NCBI GenBank assembly: GCA_024236495.1
Contig: JACKKJ010000003.1
Location: 1 to 64,000, forward strand
DNA: 64,000 nucleotides
Source: Paracoccaceae bacterium
GTDB taxonomy: Bacteria; Pseudomonadota; Alphaproteobacteria; Rhodobacterales; Rhodobacteraceae
Direction: 5' to 3'
The position numbers and the translations under genes are program-made. Shown here in pieces: positions 25,152-33,857 of the stretch. Each line of letters starts with the position of its first letter. The first letter of the stretch is position 1. Below the pieces are notes generated by a model. It did no database searches and was not told the DNA's origin. It was given only the letters and a program-made list of their open reading frames with translations.

Positions 25152-26195
25152 ATGCGCAAGACACGACTGGGGGCGGGCGGGCCGGAGGTATCGGTTCTTT
25201 GCCTAGGGACGATGACCTGGGGCAACCAGACGCCCGAGGACGAGGCGCATGCCCAGATCGACCGCGCCCTCGAACGGGGCGTGAATTTCATGGACACCGC
25301 CGAGATGTATCCGGTGAACCCCGTCCGCCGCGAGACGGTCGGCCGCACCGAAGAGATCATCGGCAACTGGATCGCCGGGGGCGGGCGGCGCGACGACTGG
25401 ATCATCGCCACCAAGATCGCGGGCGAGGGCGGCGCGGCGCGCGACCCCGGCGAGGTCATCGATGGCCCGACGATCCGCAAGGCGCTGGAAGGGTCGCTCA
25501 GGCGGCTCAGGACCGACCAGGTCGATCTGTACCAGTTCCACTGGCCGAACCGCGGCAGCTATTTCTTCCGCAAGCACTGGGCCTATGACCCCTCCGGGCA
25601 GGATCGTGCCGCGACGCTGGCCAACATGGCCGAATGCCTCGAAACCATCGATGCCCTGGTGCGCGAGGGCAAGATCCGCCACTGGGGCCTGTCAAACGAG
25701 ACGGCCTGGGGCATGGCGCAGTGGATCGGGCTGGCCGATCAGGGTCTTGGCCCGCGTCCCGTGTCGCTGCAGAACGAGTATTCCCTGCTGTGCCGGCTTT
25801 ACGACACCGATCTTGCCGAACTTGGCCATAACGAGAAGGTGACGCTCCTGGCGTTCTCGCCGCTCGCCACCGGGCTTCTGACCGGCAAATATGCCGGGGA
25901 TGTCACGCCGCCATTGTCGCGCCGGACGCTGAACCCCGATCTGAGCGGCCGGATCACGCCGCGCGTCTGGGGCGCGGTCGACGCCTATGTGAAGATCGCG
26001 CGGGATGCGGGGCTGGACCCGTCGCAGATGGCGATTGCCTGGACCCTGACGCGCCCCTTCCCGACGCTGCCGATCATCGGCGCCACGACGCTGCCGCAGT
26101 TGGAGATCGCGCTGGGCGCGGCCGACCTGACGCTGCCGCCAGATGTGCTGGCGGCCATCGTGCAGGCGCATCGCGCCCACGCCATGCCTTACTGA
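25152..26195 (+). CDS. Aldo/keto reductase (Tas-like)
   Basis: The protein has 347 residues with the AKR catalytic tetrad Asp48, Tyr53, Lys88 and His130 (DLYQFHWP). The C-terminal IIGATTLPQL binds NADPH. It resembles the Tas/YajO branch, whose natural substrates are unclear. The 3' end overlaps the convergent regulator gene by 7 bp. Confidence 0.88.
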   Translation: MRKTRLGAGGPEVSVLCLGTMTWGNQTPEDEAHAQIDRALERGVNFMDTAEMYPVNPVRRETVGRTEEIIGNWIAGGGRRDDWIIATKIAGEGGAARDPGEVIDGPTIRKALEGSLRRLRTDQVDLYQFHWPNRGSYFFRKHWAYDPSGQDRAATLANMAECLETIDALVREGKIRHWGLSNETAWGMAQWIGLADQGLGPRPVSLQNEYSLLCRLYDTDLAELGHNEKVTLLAFSPLATGLLTGKYAGDVTPPLSRRTLNPDLSGRITPRVWGAVDAYVKIARDAGLDPSQMAIAWTLTRPFPTLPIIGATTLPQLEIALGAADLTLPPDVLAAIVQAHRAHAMPY

Positions 26196-27166
26196 CCGCG
26201 CCCCGCCCGAAGCGCCGTCGCCGTCGACCCGAAACGCGCGCGAAAGGCGCGGGCAAAGGCCGCCTGCCCGGAAAACCCTGTTCTCAGGGCTATCTCCTGT
26301 AGGGGCAGACGCGAGTCTGTGACCATCCTCCGCGCCTCCTCAAGACGCAGGTCAAGGAAGAACCGGCCGGGCGAGGTACCAAGGCGCGCGCGAAACAGCA
26401 TCTCCATCCGCCGTGCGGACAGGCCGATCCGGCGCGCGATCTCGGCCACGGGGGGCGGATCTTCGACTGCCGCCTCCATCAGTGCGACGGCGCGGCCAAG
26501 GGCGGGGTCGGCGCGGGCGATGCGCGCGGCCGACATCGTGCGTTGCGGGGCCGTGGCGGTCTGGACGGGATCGTAAAGCAGCGTACCCGCGACGCTGAGC
26601 GCAAGCTCAGCGCCCTGCCGCGCGCGGATCAGGTCCAGCATGAAGTCAAGGCTTGGCGCGGCGCCGCCGGTGGTGATCCGGTCGCCCGAGATGACATAGC
26701 GGTCGCGCCTGACATCGATGGCCGGAAAGTCGGCGGTGAAGGCCTCAAGATCTTCCCAGTGGACCGTCGCGCGTGTCCCGTTCAAAAGGCCCGCGCGGGC
26801 AAGGAACCACGCCGCCCCGTCCACCGCCGCCATCGCGCGCACCTGCGGCGCGAGCCGCCTGAGCCGGGCGAGGAAGGCCGGGGTCGACTGTTCGGCGATG
26901 CGAAAGCTTGCCACGAGGATCAGAAGGTCGCAGTCGATCCGGTCGCCCAGGGGCTCGGTCGGAACCTCGATCCCGGCCGTCAGACGGACCGGCCCGCCGC
27001 GCACGGAATAATAGCGCCAGGCATAGTGGCTCCGCCCGGTCCGGCGGTTGGCCACGCGCATCGGGTCGACGACCGCCGCCAGCGACAGCGCGTTCGTCTC
27101 CTCCATCAAGAGGATGCCGACCGAAAGGGGGGCGGATTCCGGGGCAAGGATCGTTGCGGGTTTCAT
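26189..27166 (-). CDS. GlxA-type transcriptional regulator (DJ-1/PfpI domain plus AraC HTH)
   Basis: The protein has 325 residues. The N-terminal two thirds form a DJ-1/PfpI-like sensor domain (SVGILLMEETNALSLAAVVD, DCDLLILVASF). The last 100 residues carry two AraC-type helix-turn-helix units (VAEIARRIGLSARRMEMLFR and PLQEIALRTGFSGQAAFARA). Related regulators in proteobacteria control catabolism of quaternary amines and amino acids. No target operon can be named from position. The start at ATG 27166 is the first that matches the family N-terminus. Confidence 0.85.
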   Translation of the reverse strand: MKPATILAPESAPLSVGILLMEETNALSLAAVVDPMRVANRRTGRSHYAWRYYSVRGGPVRLTAGIEVPTEPLGDRIDCDLLILVASFRIAEQSTPAFLARLRRLAPQVRAMAAVDGAAWFLARAGLLNGTRATVHWEDLEAFTADFPAIDVRRDRYVISGDRITTGGAAPSLDFMLDLIRARQGAELALSVAGTLLYDPVQTATAPQRTMSAARIARADPALGRAVALMEAAVEDPPPVAEIARRIGLSARRMEMLFRARLGTSPGRFFLDLRLEEARRMVTDSRLPLQEIALRTGFSGQAAFARAFRARFGSTATALRAGRGQ

Positions 27167-27310
27167 CAAGACATTTCGTATTGCGCAAAGGGTCGGTCCG
27201 GCAAGGGCCTTCGCCACGAGGGCGCGCGCCCCGCGATGGGTGCGATCAGCCCCTTGCGCTTTCCGTCGTGCCGTGCCGAGAGTGCCGCGAACGGGCAGGA
27301 GGCGGGAACG

Positions 27311-27823
27311 ATGTTCAGGGCGGTCGCGAGTGTGGTTGCGGTGGCGATGCTGGCGGGTTGCGCAGGTGCGCCGGAAGGACCGATCCGCAATGCGGGCGTG
27401 CCGATCACCTCGCTTGCGCTTTACGATCCGGCGCGGATGGCGGGCGACTGGCACCTGGTCGCCGCCTATGGCGAAGAGGTTGCCTGCGGTCCGGTCACCG
27501 AACGCTGGACGCCGCGCGGGGACGGGACGCTTGCGGTTTCGGGCACCGCCTGCCGGGGCGCTTCGCGCGTGTCGCTTGATACCGTGGCGCTGCCTTCGGG
27601 GCCGGGGCGGTTCGAGCGCCGGGGCGTGTCGGGGCGGGAAACGCTCTGGGTCCTTTGGGCGGATGCGGACGACCGGGTCGCAGTGATCGGAACGCCGGAC
27701 GGTGGCTTCGGGCGCATCCTGTCGCGCGAACCGGCGCTGCGGCCCGACCTGATGCAAGCGGCGCGACAGGTCCTTGACTTCAACGGCTACGATCTTGCGC
27801 GCCTGCGCTTTCCCGCCTTGTAA
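27311..27823 (+). CDS. Lipocalin-like lipoprotein
   Basis: The protein has 170 residues. The signal peptide ends in a lipobox LAGC (Cys17), so the mature protein should be lipid-anchored. DPARMAGDWHLVAAYGEE is the first lipocalin motif (GxW), and the beta-rich remainder is of the right length for one barrel. Lipocalins of this sort bind hydrophobic ligands in the envelope. The last 44 bp overlap the convergent XRE regulator gene. Confidence 0.75.
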   Translation: MFRAVASVVAVAMLAGCAGAPEGPIRNAGVPITSLALYDPARMAGDWHLVAAYGEEVACGPVTERWTPRGDGTLAVSGTACRGASRVSLDTVALPSGPGRFERRGVSGRETLWVLWADADDRVAVIGTPDGGFGRILSREPALRPDLMQAARQVLDFNGYDLARLRFPAL

Positions 27824-28676
27824 GATCGTCGCGCAACCCCTTAAGGAAAGATGGAAAATCGCGGGCGCCAACCTGCGCCTCGCGGACCAGCCAGTCGAAA
27901 TGCTGGCTGATCGCGACAACCCGCTGGCTGTCGCGAAAGGCAAGGTAGTGACGGCCAAGGTAGATGACGGCAAGCAGCGGCCCGAAGACCGTGACGGGTG
28001 CCGAAAACACCCGCCGGGCGTCGAACAGATAGATGCGCAGGCGCGGATAGAGCTGATCGCAAAGCCGCGTCAGCCGGTCGATCTGCGCGATCCGGATCGC
28101 ATAGGGCAGGCCGCTGTAATAGCCCTCGGCGCGGGCAAAGGCGCGAAGCTCATGGAGTGGCAGGGCGATCTCGTAGTCCGACTGCGCCCCCCGTATCCAT
28201 TCCAGCCGGTCCTCGCTGGCGCCGATGGCCTGGTCGGCGCTGCGGCCAAGCTGCGGTTCATATTCCCAGCGCAGCATTTCGCGGGTCTTGAACATGTCGG
28301 GCAGGGTCGCCGGGACGTGGCGCACCTTGTAGCCCGCCGCTTCCTGGTGCCAGCCAAAGATCGTCTCGTCGATCAGGGCGCGCGGCGCCTCGGTCAGCGT
28401 CAGAGAGGTCGCCAGCAGGTTGGCCAGAGGTTCGGGCCGTTCGGTCAGGCCCAAAAGCCAGTCGGCCGACACCGCCAGCGCGCTGGCGCATTCCGCGACG
28501 ACCTGTGCATTGGGCAACCGCGCGCCATCCCCGCCAAGTAGCTGCGAGATGGTCGACCTGTCCACGCCCACCCTGCGCGCCAGCCCGCTTTGGGTTTCGC
28601 CCTTGTCGGCCATCGCCTGCGCCAGGCGTTCGCGAAAGAGGCCGGCGCGATCCCGTTTGTCGAATTTTGTAAGCAT
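27780..28676 (-). CDS. XRE family transcriptional regulator
   Basis: The product has 298 residues. The N-terminal helix-turn-helix (GETQSGLARRVGVDRSTISQ at 26-45) is a clear XRE/Cro type. The long C-terminal region has no domain that I recognise and may sense a ligand. It is divergent from the DUF2061 and desaturase pair, with a near-perfect palindrome (28678-28695) directly upstream of its start, so it probably regulates itself and perhaps the desaturase genes. Confidence 0.8.
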   Translation of the reverse strand: MLTKFDKRDRAGLFRERLAQAMADKGETQSGLARRVGVDRSTISQLLGGDGARLPNAQVVAECASALAVSADWLLGLTERPEPLANLLATSLTLTEAPRALIDETIFGWHQEAAGYKVRHVPATLPDMFKTREMLRWEYEPQLGRSADQAIGASEDRLEWIRGAQSDYEIALPLHELRAFARAEGYYSGLPYAIRIAQIDRLTRLCDQLYPRLRIYLFDARRVFSAPVTVFGPLLAVIYLGRHYLAFRDSQRVVAISQHFDWLVREAQVGARDFPSFLKGLRDDLTRRESAGAQDRSR

Positions 28677-28677
28677 G

Positions 28678-28695
28678 ATGTGAGTAAAATCACAT
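28678..28695. promoter_or_regulatory. Palindromic operator ATGTGA-N6-TCACAT
   Basis: An 18-bp perfect palindrome with a 6-base spacer (GTAAAA) ends 2 bp before the XRE regulator ATG, in the region shared with the divergent gene at 28776. The half-sites equal the CRP consensus TGTGA-N6-TCACA. Binding by the XRE protein itself is equally likely given its location. Confidence 0.6.
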
Positions 28696-28775
28696 TTGAT
28701 GAGAAATGTTAATCATATTCGGAATTCGCAATCTCGTGCAGCCGCCATAGCAGGTAGCAAAGGGAAAGGGACGGC

Positions 28776-29003
28776 ATGGAAACCCGCAAGCGCACGATTC
28801 TGAAAGCAGTGCTGTGGAACGCCCTCGGGCTGATTTCGATGGCGGGGGTTGGGCTTGCGATGACGGGGTCGGCCGCGCTGGGCGGGGCACTCGCCTTGGC
28901 AAACACCGCCGTGGGGTTCGTCGCCTATGTCGTCTACGAACGCTGCTGGGCACGGATTTCCTGGGGCCGCAGCCGCAGGGGCGAGGGGGCAAGCCATGGC
29001 TGA
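28776..29003 (+). CDS. DUF2061 family membrane protein
   Basis: This 75-residue protein has two hydrophobic segments (about 10-31 and 33-52) and the DUF2061 pattern KAVLWNALGLISMAGVG, then ALANTAVGFVAYVVYERCWA. Its function is unknown. It overlaps the desaturase start by 8 bp and is therefore co-expressed with it. Confidence 0.8.
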   Translation: METRKRTILKAVLWNALGLISMAGVGLAMTGSAALGGALALANTAVGFVAYVVYERCWARISWGRSRRGEGASHG

Positions 29004-29892
29004 GCGCAAGCGCGACTTCGAATGGCCGACGCTTTTGCTGCTGGCGCTCGTCTACCTCGGCTGGGCTTTGGCGACGACGGTCCTTCCCGAATTGTCGATG
29101 CCACTGGCTTTCGCGGTGCTGGTCCTGTCGATCGTCCTGCATTCCTCGCTTCAGCACGAGGTTCTGCACGGCCACCCCTTCGCCGCGCGCTCGTTGAACG
29201 AGGCGCTGGTGTTCCTGCCGGTCGGCCTTGCCTATCCCTATGGCCGCTTCCGCGACACCCACCTGGCGCATCACCGCGACGAACGCCTGACCGATCCTTA
29301 CGACGACCCGGAATCGAACTTCATGGACCCGGCGGTGTGGGAACGCCTGCCGGCCTGGCGCCAGCGGATCATGCGGGTCAACAACACGTTGGCGGGGCGC
29401 ATGGTCCTGGGGCCGGCGCTGGGCATGCTGTCGTTCTATGCGACCGATTTCCGCGCCATCCGCGCCGGCGACTGGGCCATCGCGCGGGATTGGGTGCTGC
29501 ATCTGGCGGGCCTGGTCGCCGTCCTGCTTTGGGTCGGGTACAGCGGCTTTGGCTGGACGCCCTACCTGCTTGCGGCCTATGCGGGCATGTCGATCCTCAA
29601 GATCCGGACCTTCCTGGAACACCGGGCGCATGAACTGGCGCGCGGGCGCACCGCGATCGTCGAACGCGGCGCGATCCTGCCGTTCCTGTTTCTGAACAAC
29701 AACCTGCATATCGTTCACCACGCGAAACCCAACGTGGCCTGGTACCGCCTGCCGCAACTTTTTCGCGAGAACCGCGACGCGTACCTCAGGCGCAATGACG
29801 GCTATTACTATGCGTCCTACGGCGACATCTTCCGCCGTTATTTCCTGCGCGCCAAGGATCCGGTTCCCCATCCGCTGATGCGGCGGAAGTGA
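28996..29892 (+). CDS. Membrane fatty acid desaturase family protein
   Basis: The protein has 298 residues, four or more membrane helices and three histidine boxes: HEVLH at 54-58, HLAHH at 89-93 and HIVHH near 236-240. These bind the di-iron centre of acyl lipid desaturases and related hydroxylases. The substrate cannot be told from sequence. ATG 28996 overlaps the previous gene. The divergent XRE gene may control it. Confidence 0.87.
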   Translation: MAERKRDFEWPTLLLLALVYLGWALATTVLPELSMPLAFAVLVLSIVLHSSLQHEVLHGHPFAARSLNEALVFLPVGLAYPYGRFRDTHLAHHRDERLTDPYDDPESNFMDPAVWERLPAWRQRIMRVNNTLAGRMVLGPALGMLSFYATDFRAIRAGDWAIARDWVLHLAGLVAVLLWVGYSGFGWTPYLLAAYAGMSILKIRTFLEHRAHELARGRTAIVERGAILPFLFLNNNLHIVHHAKPNVAWYRLPQLFRENRDAYLRRNDGYYYASYGDIFRRYFLRAKDPVPHPLMRRK

Positions 29893-29941
29893 TCTTTCCT
29901 CCGGGCGCGGCGCATGTCACAACCGCCGCGCGGGAGGGGCC

Positions 29942-30835
29942 ATGGAAATCTGGATCGTCTTCACGATTGCGGCGGCGGCACTGCAGACGCTGCGCTTCAT
30001 GCTGCAAAAGGTGCTGCAGGGCGCGGGCCTGTCCTCCGGCGGGGCGACCTTTGCGCGGTTCCTGTTCGCCGCGCCCGTCGCCTGTGCGGTGGCGGCAGGA
30101 TCGCTTTGGCAGGCGGGGCTGGCGATTCCCGTGCCCCCGGCCGGGTTCTGGGGCTTCATCCTGGTCGGCGGCGCGGCGCAGATCGTCGCGACCTTCCTGA
30201 CCGTGTCGCTTTTCGCGCTGCGCAACTTTGCCGTCGGTGTGGCCTTCACCAAGACCGAGACGGTGCAGGTGGCGCTTTTCTCGGCCATCGTCCTTGGCGA
30301 ACCGGTCAGCGCCTTCGGCTGGGTCGCGATCGGTGTCGGCCTGATCGGCGTGCTGCTTCTGTCGCGCAGCCCGGGTGCCGGCGCGGGCTTCATCGGGCGC
30401 CCGGTCGTCTACGGGGTTCTGGCGGGCGGTCTTTTCGGCATATCGGCGGTGGGTTACCGGGGCGCGACGCTGGAACTTGCGGCGCTACCGTTCTTTCCCC
30501 GCGCGGTCATGGCGTTGGCCGCCGCGACAGTCCTGCAAAGCATCGGCATGGCGTTGTGGCTTGCCTGGCGCGAACCGGGGGAATTCACCCGCGTTCTCGC
30601 GCGGTGGCGCCGGACCGTTCTTGTGGGGATCACCGGGGTCTTCGGCTCGATGGGATGGTTCGCGGCCTTCTCGCTGCAAAACGCCGCCTATGTCCGCGCC
30701 GTCGGCCAGGTGGAGATCGTCTTTACCCTGCTGGCCTCGGCGCTTTTCTTTCGCGAACGGCTGAAGCTGCGGGAGGGCGCGGGGATCGCGCTGGTCGTGG
30801 GTTCGCTTCTGCTGATCGTGCTTGCGCTGGGCTAG
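29942..30835 (+). CDS. EamA/DMT superfamily transporter
   Basis: The protein has 297 residues with ten predicted membrane segments in two repeated halves of five, the DMT arrangement. The conserved end of each half is visible (VQVALFSAIVLGEPVSAFGW and VEIVFTLLASALFFRERLKL). It is likely a small-metabolite exporter. The substrate is unknown. It is convergent with the NUDIX gene 2 bp away. Confidence 0.85.
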   Translation: MEIWIVFTIAAAALQTLRFMLQKVLQGAGLSSGGATFARFLFAAPVACAVAAGSLWQAGLAIPVPPAGFWGFILVGGAAQIVATFLTVSLFALRNFAVGVAFTKTETVQVALFSAIVLGEPVSAFGWVAIGVGLIGVLLLSRSPGAGAGFIGRPVVYGVLAGGLFGISAVGYRGATLELAALPFFPRAVMALAAATVLQSIGMALWLAWREPGEFTRVLARWRRTVLVGITGVFGSMGWFAAFSLQNAAYVRAVGQVEIVFTLLASALFFRERLKLREGAGIALVVGSLLLIVLALG

Positions 30836-30837
30836 GG

Positions 30838-31527
30838 TCAGCTCAGACGGCGGAAGGTCGGTCGGTCGCCTGAATTGTCGAAGAAGGGCACGCTGTCGGG
30901 CCGTCCGCCGCGCGACAGGAGCGCGCCGACCTCGGCCAGGACGACTTCTGTGATGAAAGGAAGGTTCAGCCGGCGTGCCTCGGCGATCGGAACCCAGTGC
31001 AGGTGGGACAGTTCGTCCGAGGCGCGCGAAAAGTCGTCGGGATCGCCGGTGACATCGCTGGCGCTGGCCAGGAAAAACCGCGCATCGAACCGGCGGGTTC
31101 GACCCGGGGGCGTGATTGCCCGGAAGACGAAGGCAAAGGGCGCGGCGTCCGGCGTGAAGCCCTGCGCGGCGAAGTCCTGCCAGTCCTGCGGGGCGGGGGC
31201 AGGCCAGCCGCCGCGCGCGCCGACGATCAGGCCGGTTTCTTCCCAAAGCTCGCGCACCGCGCAGGCGGCAAGCGCGCCGCCCAGCCCCGGTTCGGCCCGT
31301 TGATCGAGCCTTTGCGCGCACGCGGCCGCCAGCGGGCGGGCCAGCGGCACACCGGCATCGCCGGCATCGAGCGCGCCGCCGGGAAAGACGTATTTGGAGG
31401 GCATGAACGCCGCGCCGGCCCCGCGTTGCCCCATCAGCACCGAGGGGCCCCCATCGCCGTCGCGCCACAGGATGACGGTTGCCGCGTTGCGGATGGCGGT
31501 CTTGTCGACGGCGGCGGTGTCAGACAT
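30838..31527 (-). CDS. NUDIX hydrolase
   Basis: The protein has 229 residues. The NUDIX box is split by an insertion: GGALDAGD, then about 35 residues, then CAVRELWEETGL with the catalytic REXXEE core. This longer form is seen in NUDIX proteins of the RNase-like/CoA diphosphatase group. The natural substrate is not clear. It overlaps DUF983 by 8 bp. Confidence 0.85.
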   Translation of the reverse strand: MSDTAAVDKTAIRNAATVILWRDGDGGPSVLMGQRGAGAAFMPSKYVFPGGALDAGDAGVPLARPLAAACAQRLDQRAEPGLGGALAACAVRELWEETGLIVGARGGWPAPAPQDWQDFAAQGFTPDAAPFAFVFRAITPPGRTRRFDARFFLASASDVTGDPDDFSRASDELSHLHWVPIAEARRLNLPFITEVVLAEVGALLSRGGRPDSVPFFDNSGDRPTFRRLS

Positions 31528-31903
31528 TCGCAGGCTGGCCGAAGCCGTGCATCCGCTTGGCCCACTGGATCGCGACGAACACCCCCTTCAGCCGCGGCAG
31601 AAGGTAAAGCGACAGGCTGACGCAACCGACGGCGAAGATGGTCGAAAGGATCCAGGGGTCGGGTTCGAACTTCATGAACGACCACAGAAGGAGCGGCGCC
31701 ATGAGGTGGCCGACGATCACGATGGTCACATAGGCCGGGCCGTCATCGGCGCGGTGATGGTGCAGCTCCTCGCCGCAGACCGCGCAGGTGTCGCGCACCT
31801 TCAGATATCCCGACAGCATGGGGCCGGACCCGCAGCACGGGCAACGGCGGCGCCAGCCGCGCTTCATCGCCTCTTTCATCGGCCGTTCGGGTTGGTCGGT
31901 CAC
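31520..31903 (-). CDS. DUF983 family membrane protein
   Basis: The 127-residue protein starts at GTG 31903. A zinc-ribbon-like CPCCGSGPMLSGYLKV and a second pair (CAVCGEEL) come before two membrane segments. This is the DUF983 layout, of unknown function. It precedes NUDIX in a two-gene operon. Confidence 0.85.
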   Translation of the reverse strand: MTDQPERPMKEAMKRGWRRRCPCCGSGPMLSGYLKVRDTCAVCGEELHHHRADDGPAYVTIVIVGHLMAPLLLWSFMKFEPDPWILSTIFAVGCVSLSLYLLPRLKGVFVAIQWAKRMHGFGQPANV

Positions 31904-32073
31904 TGTCGTGGTCTCTCTGTTGCGCTTTGTCCCGCATGTAGCATCCGGCGGCCCGGTTGGGAAGCGCGGGGGGCTTGCGATGGAATGTCGCGGCGGCCCG
32001 CGACGGAAACGCCGCCCTGCCGCGTGAGATGGTCATGAGGGCGCCGGAAGCGCCCGCTTTCGAAGAGCAGGAG

Positions 32074-32805
32074 ATGAACATGCAGACCAGAAAGATTCTC
32101 GCCGCACTGACGTTGGGGACCGCCTTGATCGGCGCCGGGGCCGCGATTGCGCAAAACGCCGGCCAGGGGCAGGGCCAGGGGCAGGGCCAGGGGATGGGCC
32201 AGGGGATGGGCCAGGGGATGGGCCACGGCCAGGGTATGGGCGATGGTATGATGGGGGGCATGATGGGCGGCATGATGCCGGACTTCGCCGCGCTTGATGC
32301 CGACGGCGACGGCAAGGTCAGCCTTGAGGAGTTCCGCGCCTATCGCCAGGCGATGGTTTCGGGCATCGACGGTGACGGCGACGGCAAGATCAGCGCCGCC
32401 GAGCTTGAGGCGCATATGTCGGTTCGGATGGCCGAACGCATCCGCGAGATGGCCGAGGCGCGGATCGCCGCGCAGGATCTGGACGGTGACGGCGCGCTCA
32501 GCATCGAGGAGATGATCGCCCCGCCGATGCCGCCACGGCTTTTCGACCGGGCCGACGCCGATGGCGACGGCGCGGTGAGCCAGGAAGAATTCGAGGCCGC
32601 GAAGGCCCGCATGCAGGACATGCGCGAGGGCCGCGGACGTGGCAAGGGCGGCAAGGAAGGCCGGGGCCACGGCGACCGCCAGCGGCACATGCACGAGGGT
32701 CACGGGATGCGTGGTGGTGGCATGGGCGGCGGCATGGGCGACGGCTGGGGCAATGACGGCTGGGGCTGGTTCGGCTGGGGTATGCCCGGTATGGATGACC
32801 GCTGA
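32074..32805 (+). CDS. Periplasmic EF-hand protein with Gly/Gln/Met-rich repeat
   Basis: The protein has 243 residues. A signal peptide (cleaved near AIAQ) is followed by a low-complexity Gly-Gln-Met-His segment (30-68), then four EF-hand loops beginning at Asp75, Asp99, Asp135 and Asp161, each with DxDGDG spacing. The C-terminus is His/Gly/Met/Trp-rich. The protein should bind Ca2+ and possibly soft metals in the periplasm. It precedes a sigma factor, an anti-sigma-like protein and a metal-sensor protein on the same strand, which suggests a metal-stress operon. Confidence 0.82.
   Translation: MNMQTRKILAALTLGTALIGAGAAIAQNAGQGQGQGQGQGMGQGMGQGMGHGQGMGDGMMGGMMGGMMPDFAALDADGDGKVSLEEFRAYRQAMVSGIDGDGDGKISAAELEAHMSVRMAERIREMAEARIAAQDLDGDGALSIEEMIAPPMPPRLFDRADADGDGAVSQEEFEAAKARMQDMREGRGRGKGGKEGRGHGDRQRHMHEGHGMRGGGMGGGMGDGWGNDGWGWFGWGMPGMDDR
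32161..32220 (+). repeat. 12-bp tandem repeat coding Gly-Gln-Gly-Gln/Met
   Basis: Five consecutive 12-base units GGCCAGGGG(CAG/ATG) are followed by degenerate copies to about 32238. They encode the GQGQ/GQGM segment of the EF-hand protein. The purity of the array suggests recent slippage, and copy number is likely to vary between strains. Confidence 0.9.
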
Positions 32806-32854
32806 GGCCGCAAGGCATCAGGATCAAGCCGCGCGCCGCAGGAGCGGCGCGCGG

Positions 32855-33484
32855 GTGGCGCAGCAGGACGGGCAGGTGGGCGTGGGATCGGCCGGAGAGG
32901 AGATCGCACCGGCAGGGGCAACCGGGGAAAGCGCGGAGGACGCGCTCTTGCGGCTCTATGCCGCCGGCGATTCCGCGGCTGCCCGCCAGTTGACCGACCG
33001 GCTCGCGCCCCTGGCCTACCGTGTCGCCCACAGGATGCTGGGCGATACCGCCGAGGCCGAGGACATCGCGCAGGAAGCGATGCTGCGTCTTTGGCGCGCG
33101 GCGCCGGGGTGGCAGCCGGGGGGGGCGCGGATCTCGACCTGGCTCTACCGGGTCGCCACGAACCTTGCCACGGACAGGCTTCGCCGCCGCCGCCCCGGGA
33201 CGCTCGACGACGCGCCCGAGGTCGCGGATGGCAGGCCGGGCGCGGTCGCGGCGCTGATCGAGGCAGACCGGGCCAAGGCCCTGAACGCGGCGCTGCTTCT
33301 GCTGCCGGAACGTCAGCGCCAGGCGGTGGTGCTGCGCCATCTGGAGGGGCTCGCCAATCCCGAGATCGCCGAGATCATGGAGGTGGGCGTGGAAGCGGTG
33401 GAAAGCTTGACGGCGCGCGGGCGCCGGGCGTTGCAGGCGGCGTTGTCCGGGCGGCGCGCCGAACTGGGATATGAGGAGAGCTGA
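32855..33484 (+). CDS. ECF-type RNA polymerase sigma factor
   Basis: The protein is about 209 residues from GTG 32855 (GGAG lies about 10 bases upstream). An in-frame ATG at 32795 overlapping the EF-hand stop is an alternative. Region 2 reads LAYRVAHRMLGDTAEAEDIAQEAMLRLW, and region 4 includes ALLLLPERQRQAVVLRHLE and the HTH GLANPEIAEIMEVGVEAVES. The next gene, 2 bp downstream, is probably its anti-sigma factor. Confidence 0.85.
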   Translation: MAQQDGQVGVGSAGEEIAPAGATGESAEDALLRLYAAGDSAAARQLTDRLAPLAYRVAHRMLGDTAEAEDIAQEAMLRLWRAAPGWQPGGARISTWLYRVATNLATDRLRRRRPGTLDDAPEVADGRPGAVAALIEADRAKALNAALLLLPERQRQAVVLRHLEGLANPEIAEIMEVGVEAVESLTARGRRALQAALSGRRAELGYEES

Positions 33485-33485
33485 G

Positions 33486-33857
33486 ATGGCCGACGACAAG
33501 GAGCTTGAGGCATTTTTCGCCGCGGCGCGGGCCGATGTCGCCGTGCCGGACGCGGCGCTGCTTGACCGGATCGCGGCCGAGGGGCGCGCCCTGCAACCGG
33601 CACCACGCCCGCAGGTTGGGTCCGGCCCTGCGCCCGGGCACGCGCGGCGCGGCGGCGGCGGATTTCGCGGTCTGCTGGGCGGGATCGGCGGCTGGCCGGT
33701 TCTGGGCGGGCTCGTGACGGCGGGGTTGGCCGGGCTGTGGCTGGGCCTGTCCGACACCGGCGGTGTGTCGGGTTATGTCTATGGCGCGGCTTCGGATGGC
33801 TGGCTTTACGGGCCGGCCGATGTGGTCGCGCTGGCGGTGACGGAGGAGGGTATATGA
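33486..33857 (+). CDS. Small single-pass membrane protein, putative anti-sigma factor
   Basis: The protein has 123 residues. A soluble N-terminus of about 65 residues precedes one membrane segment (about 68-89) and a short outside tail. It starts 2 bp after the sigma factor gene and overlaps the next gene by 4 bp (ATGA). The layout fits an anti-sigma factor, but no zinc-finger motif is present, so the role is inferred from position. Confidence 0.6.
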   Translation: MADDKELEAFFAAARADVAVPDAALLDRIAAEGRALQPAPRPQVGSGPAPGHARRGGGGFRGLLGGIGGWPVLGGLVTAGLAGLWLGLSDTGGVSGYVYGAASDGWLYGPADVVALAVTEEGI

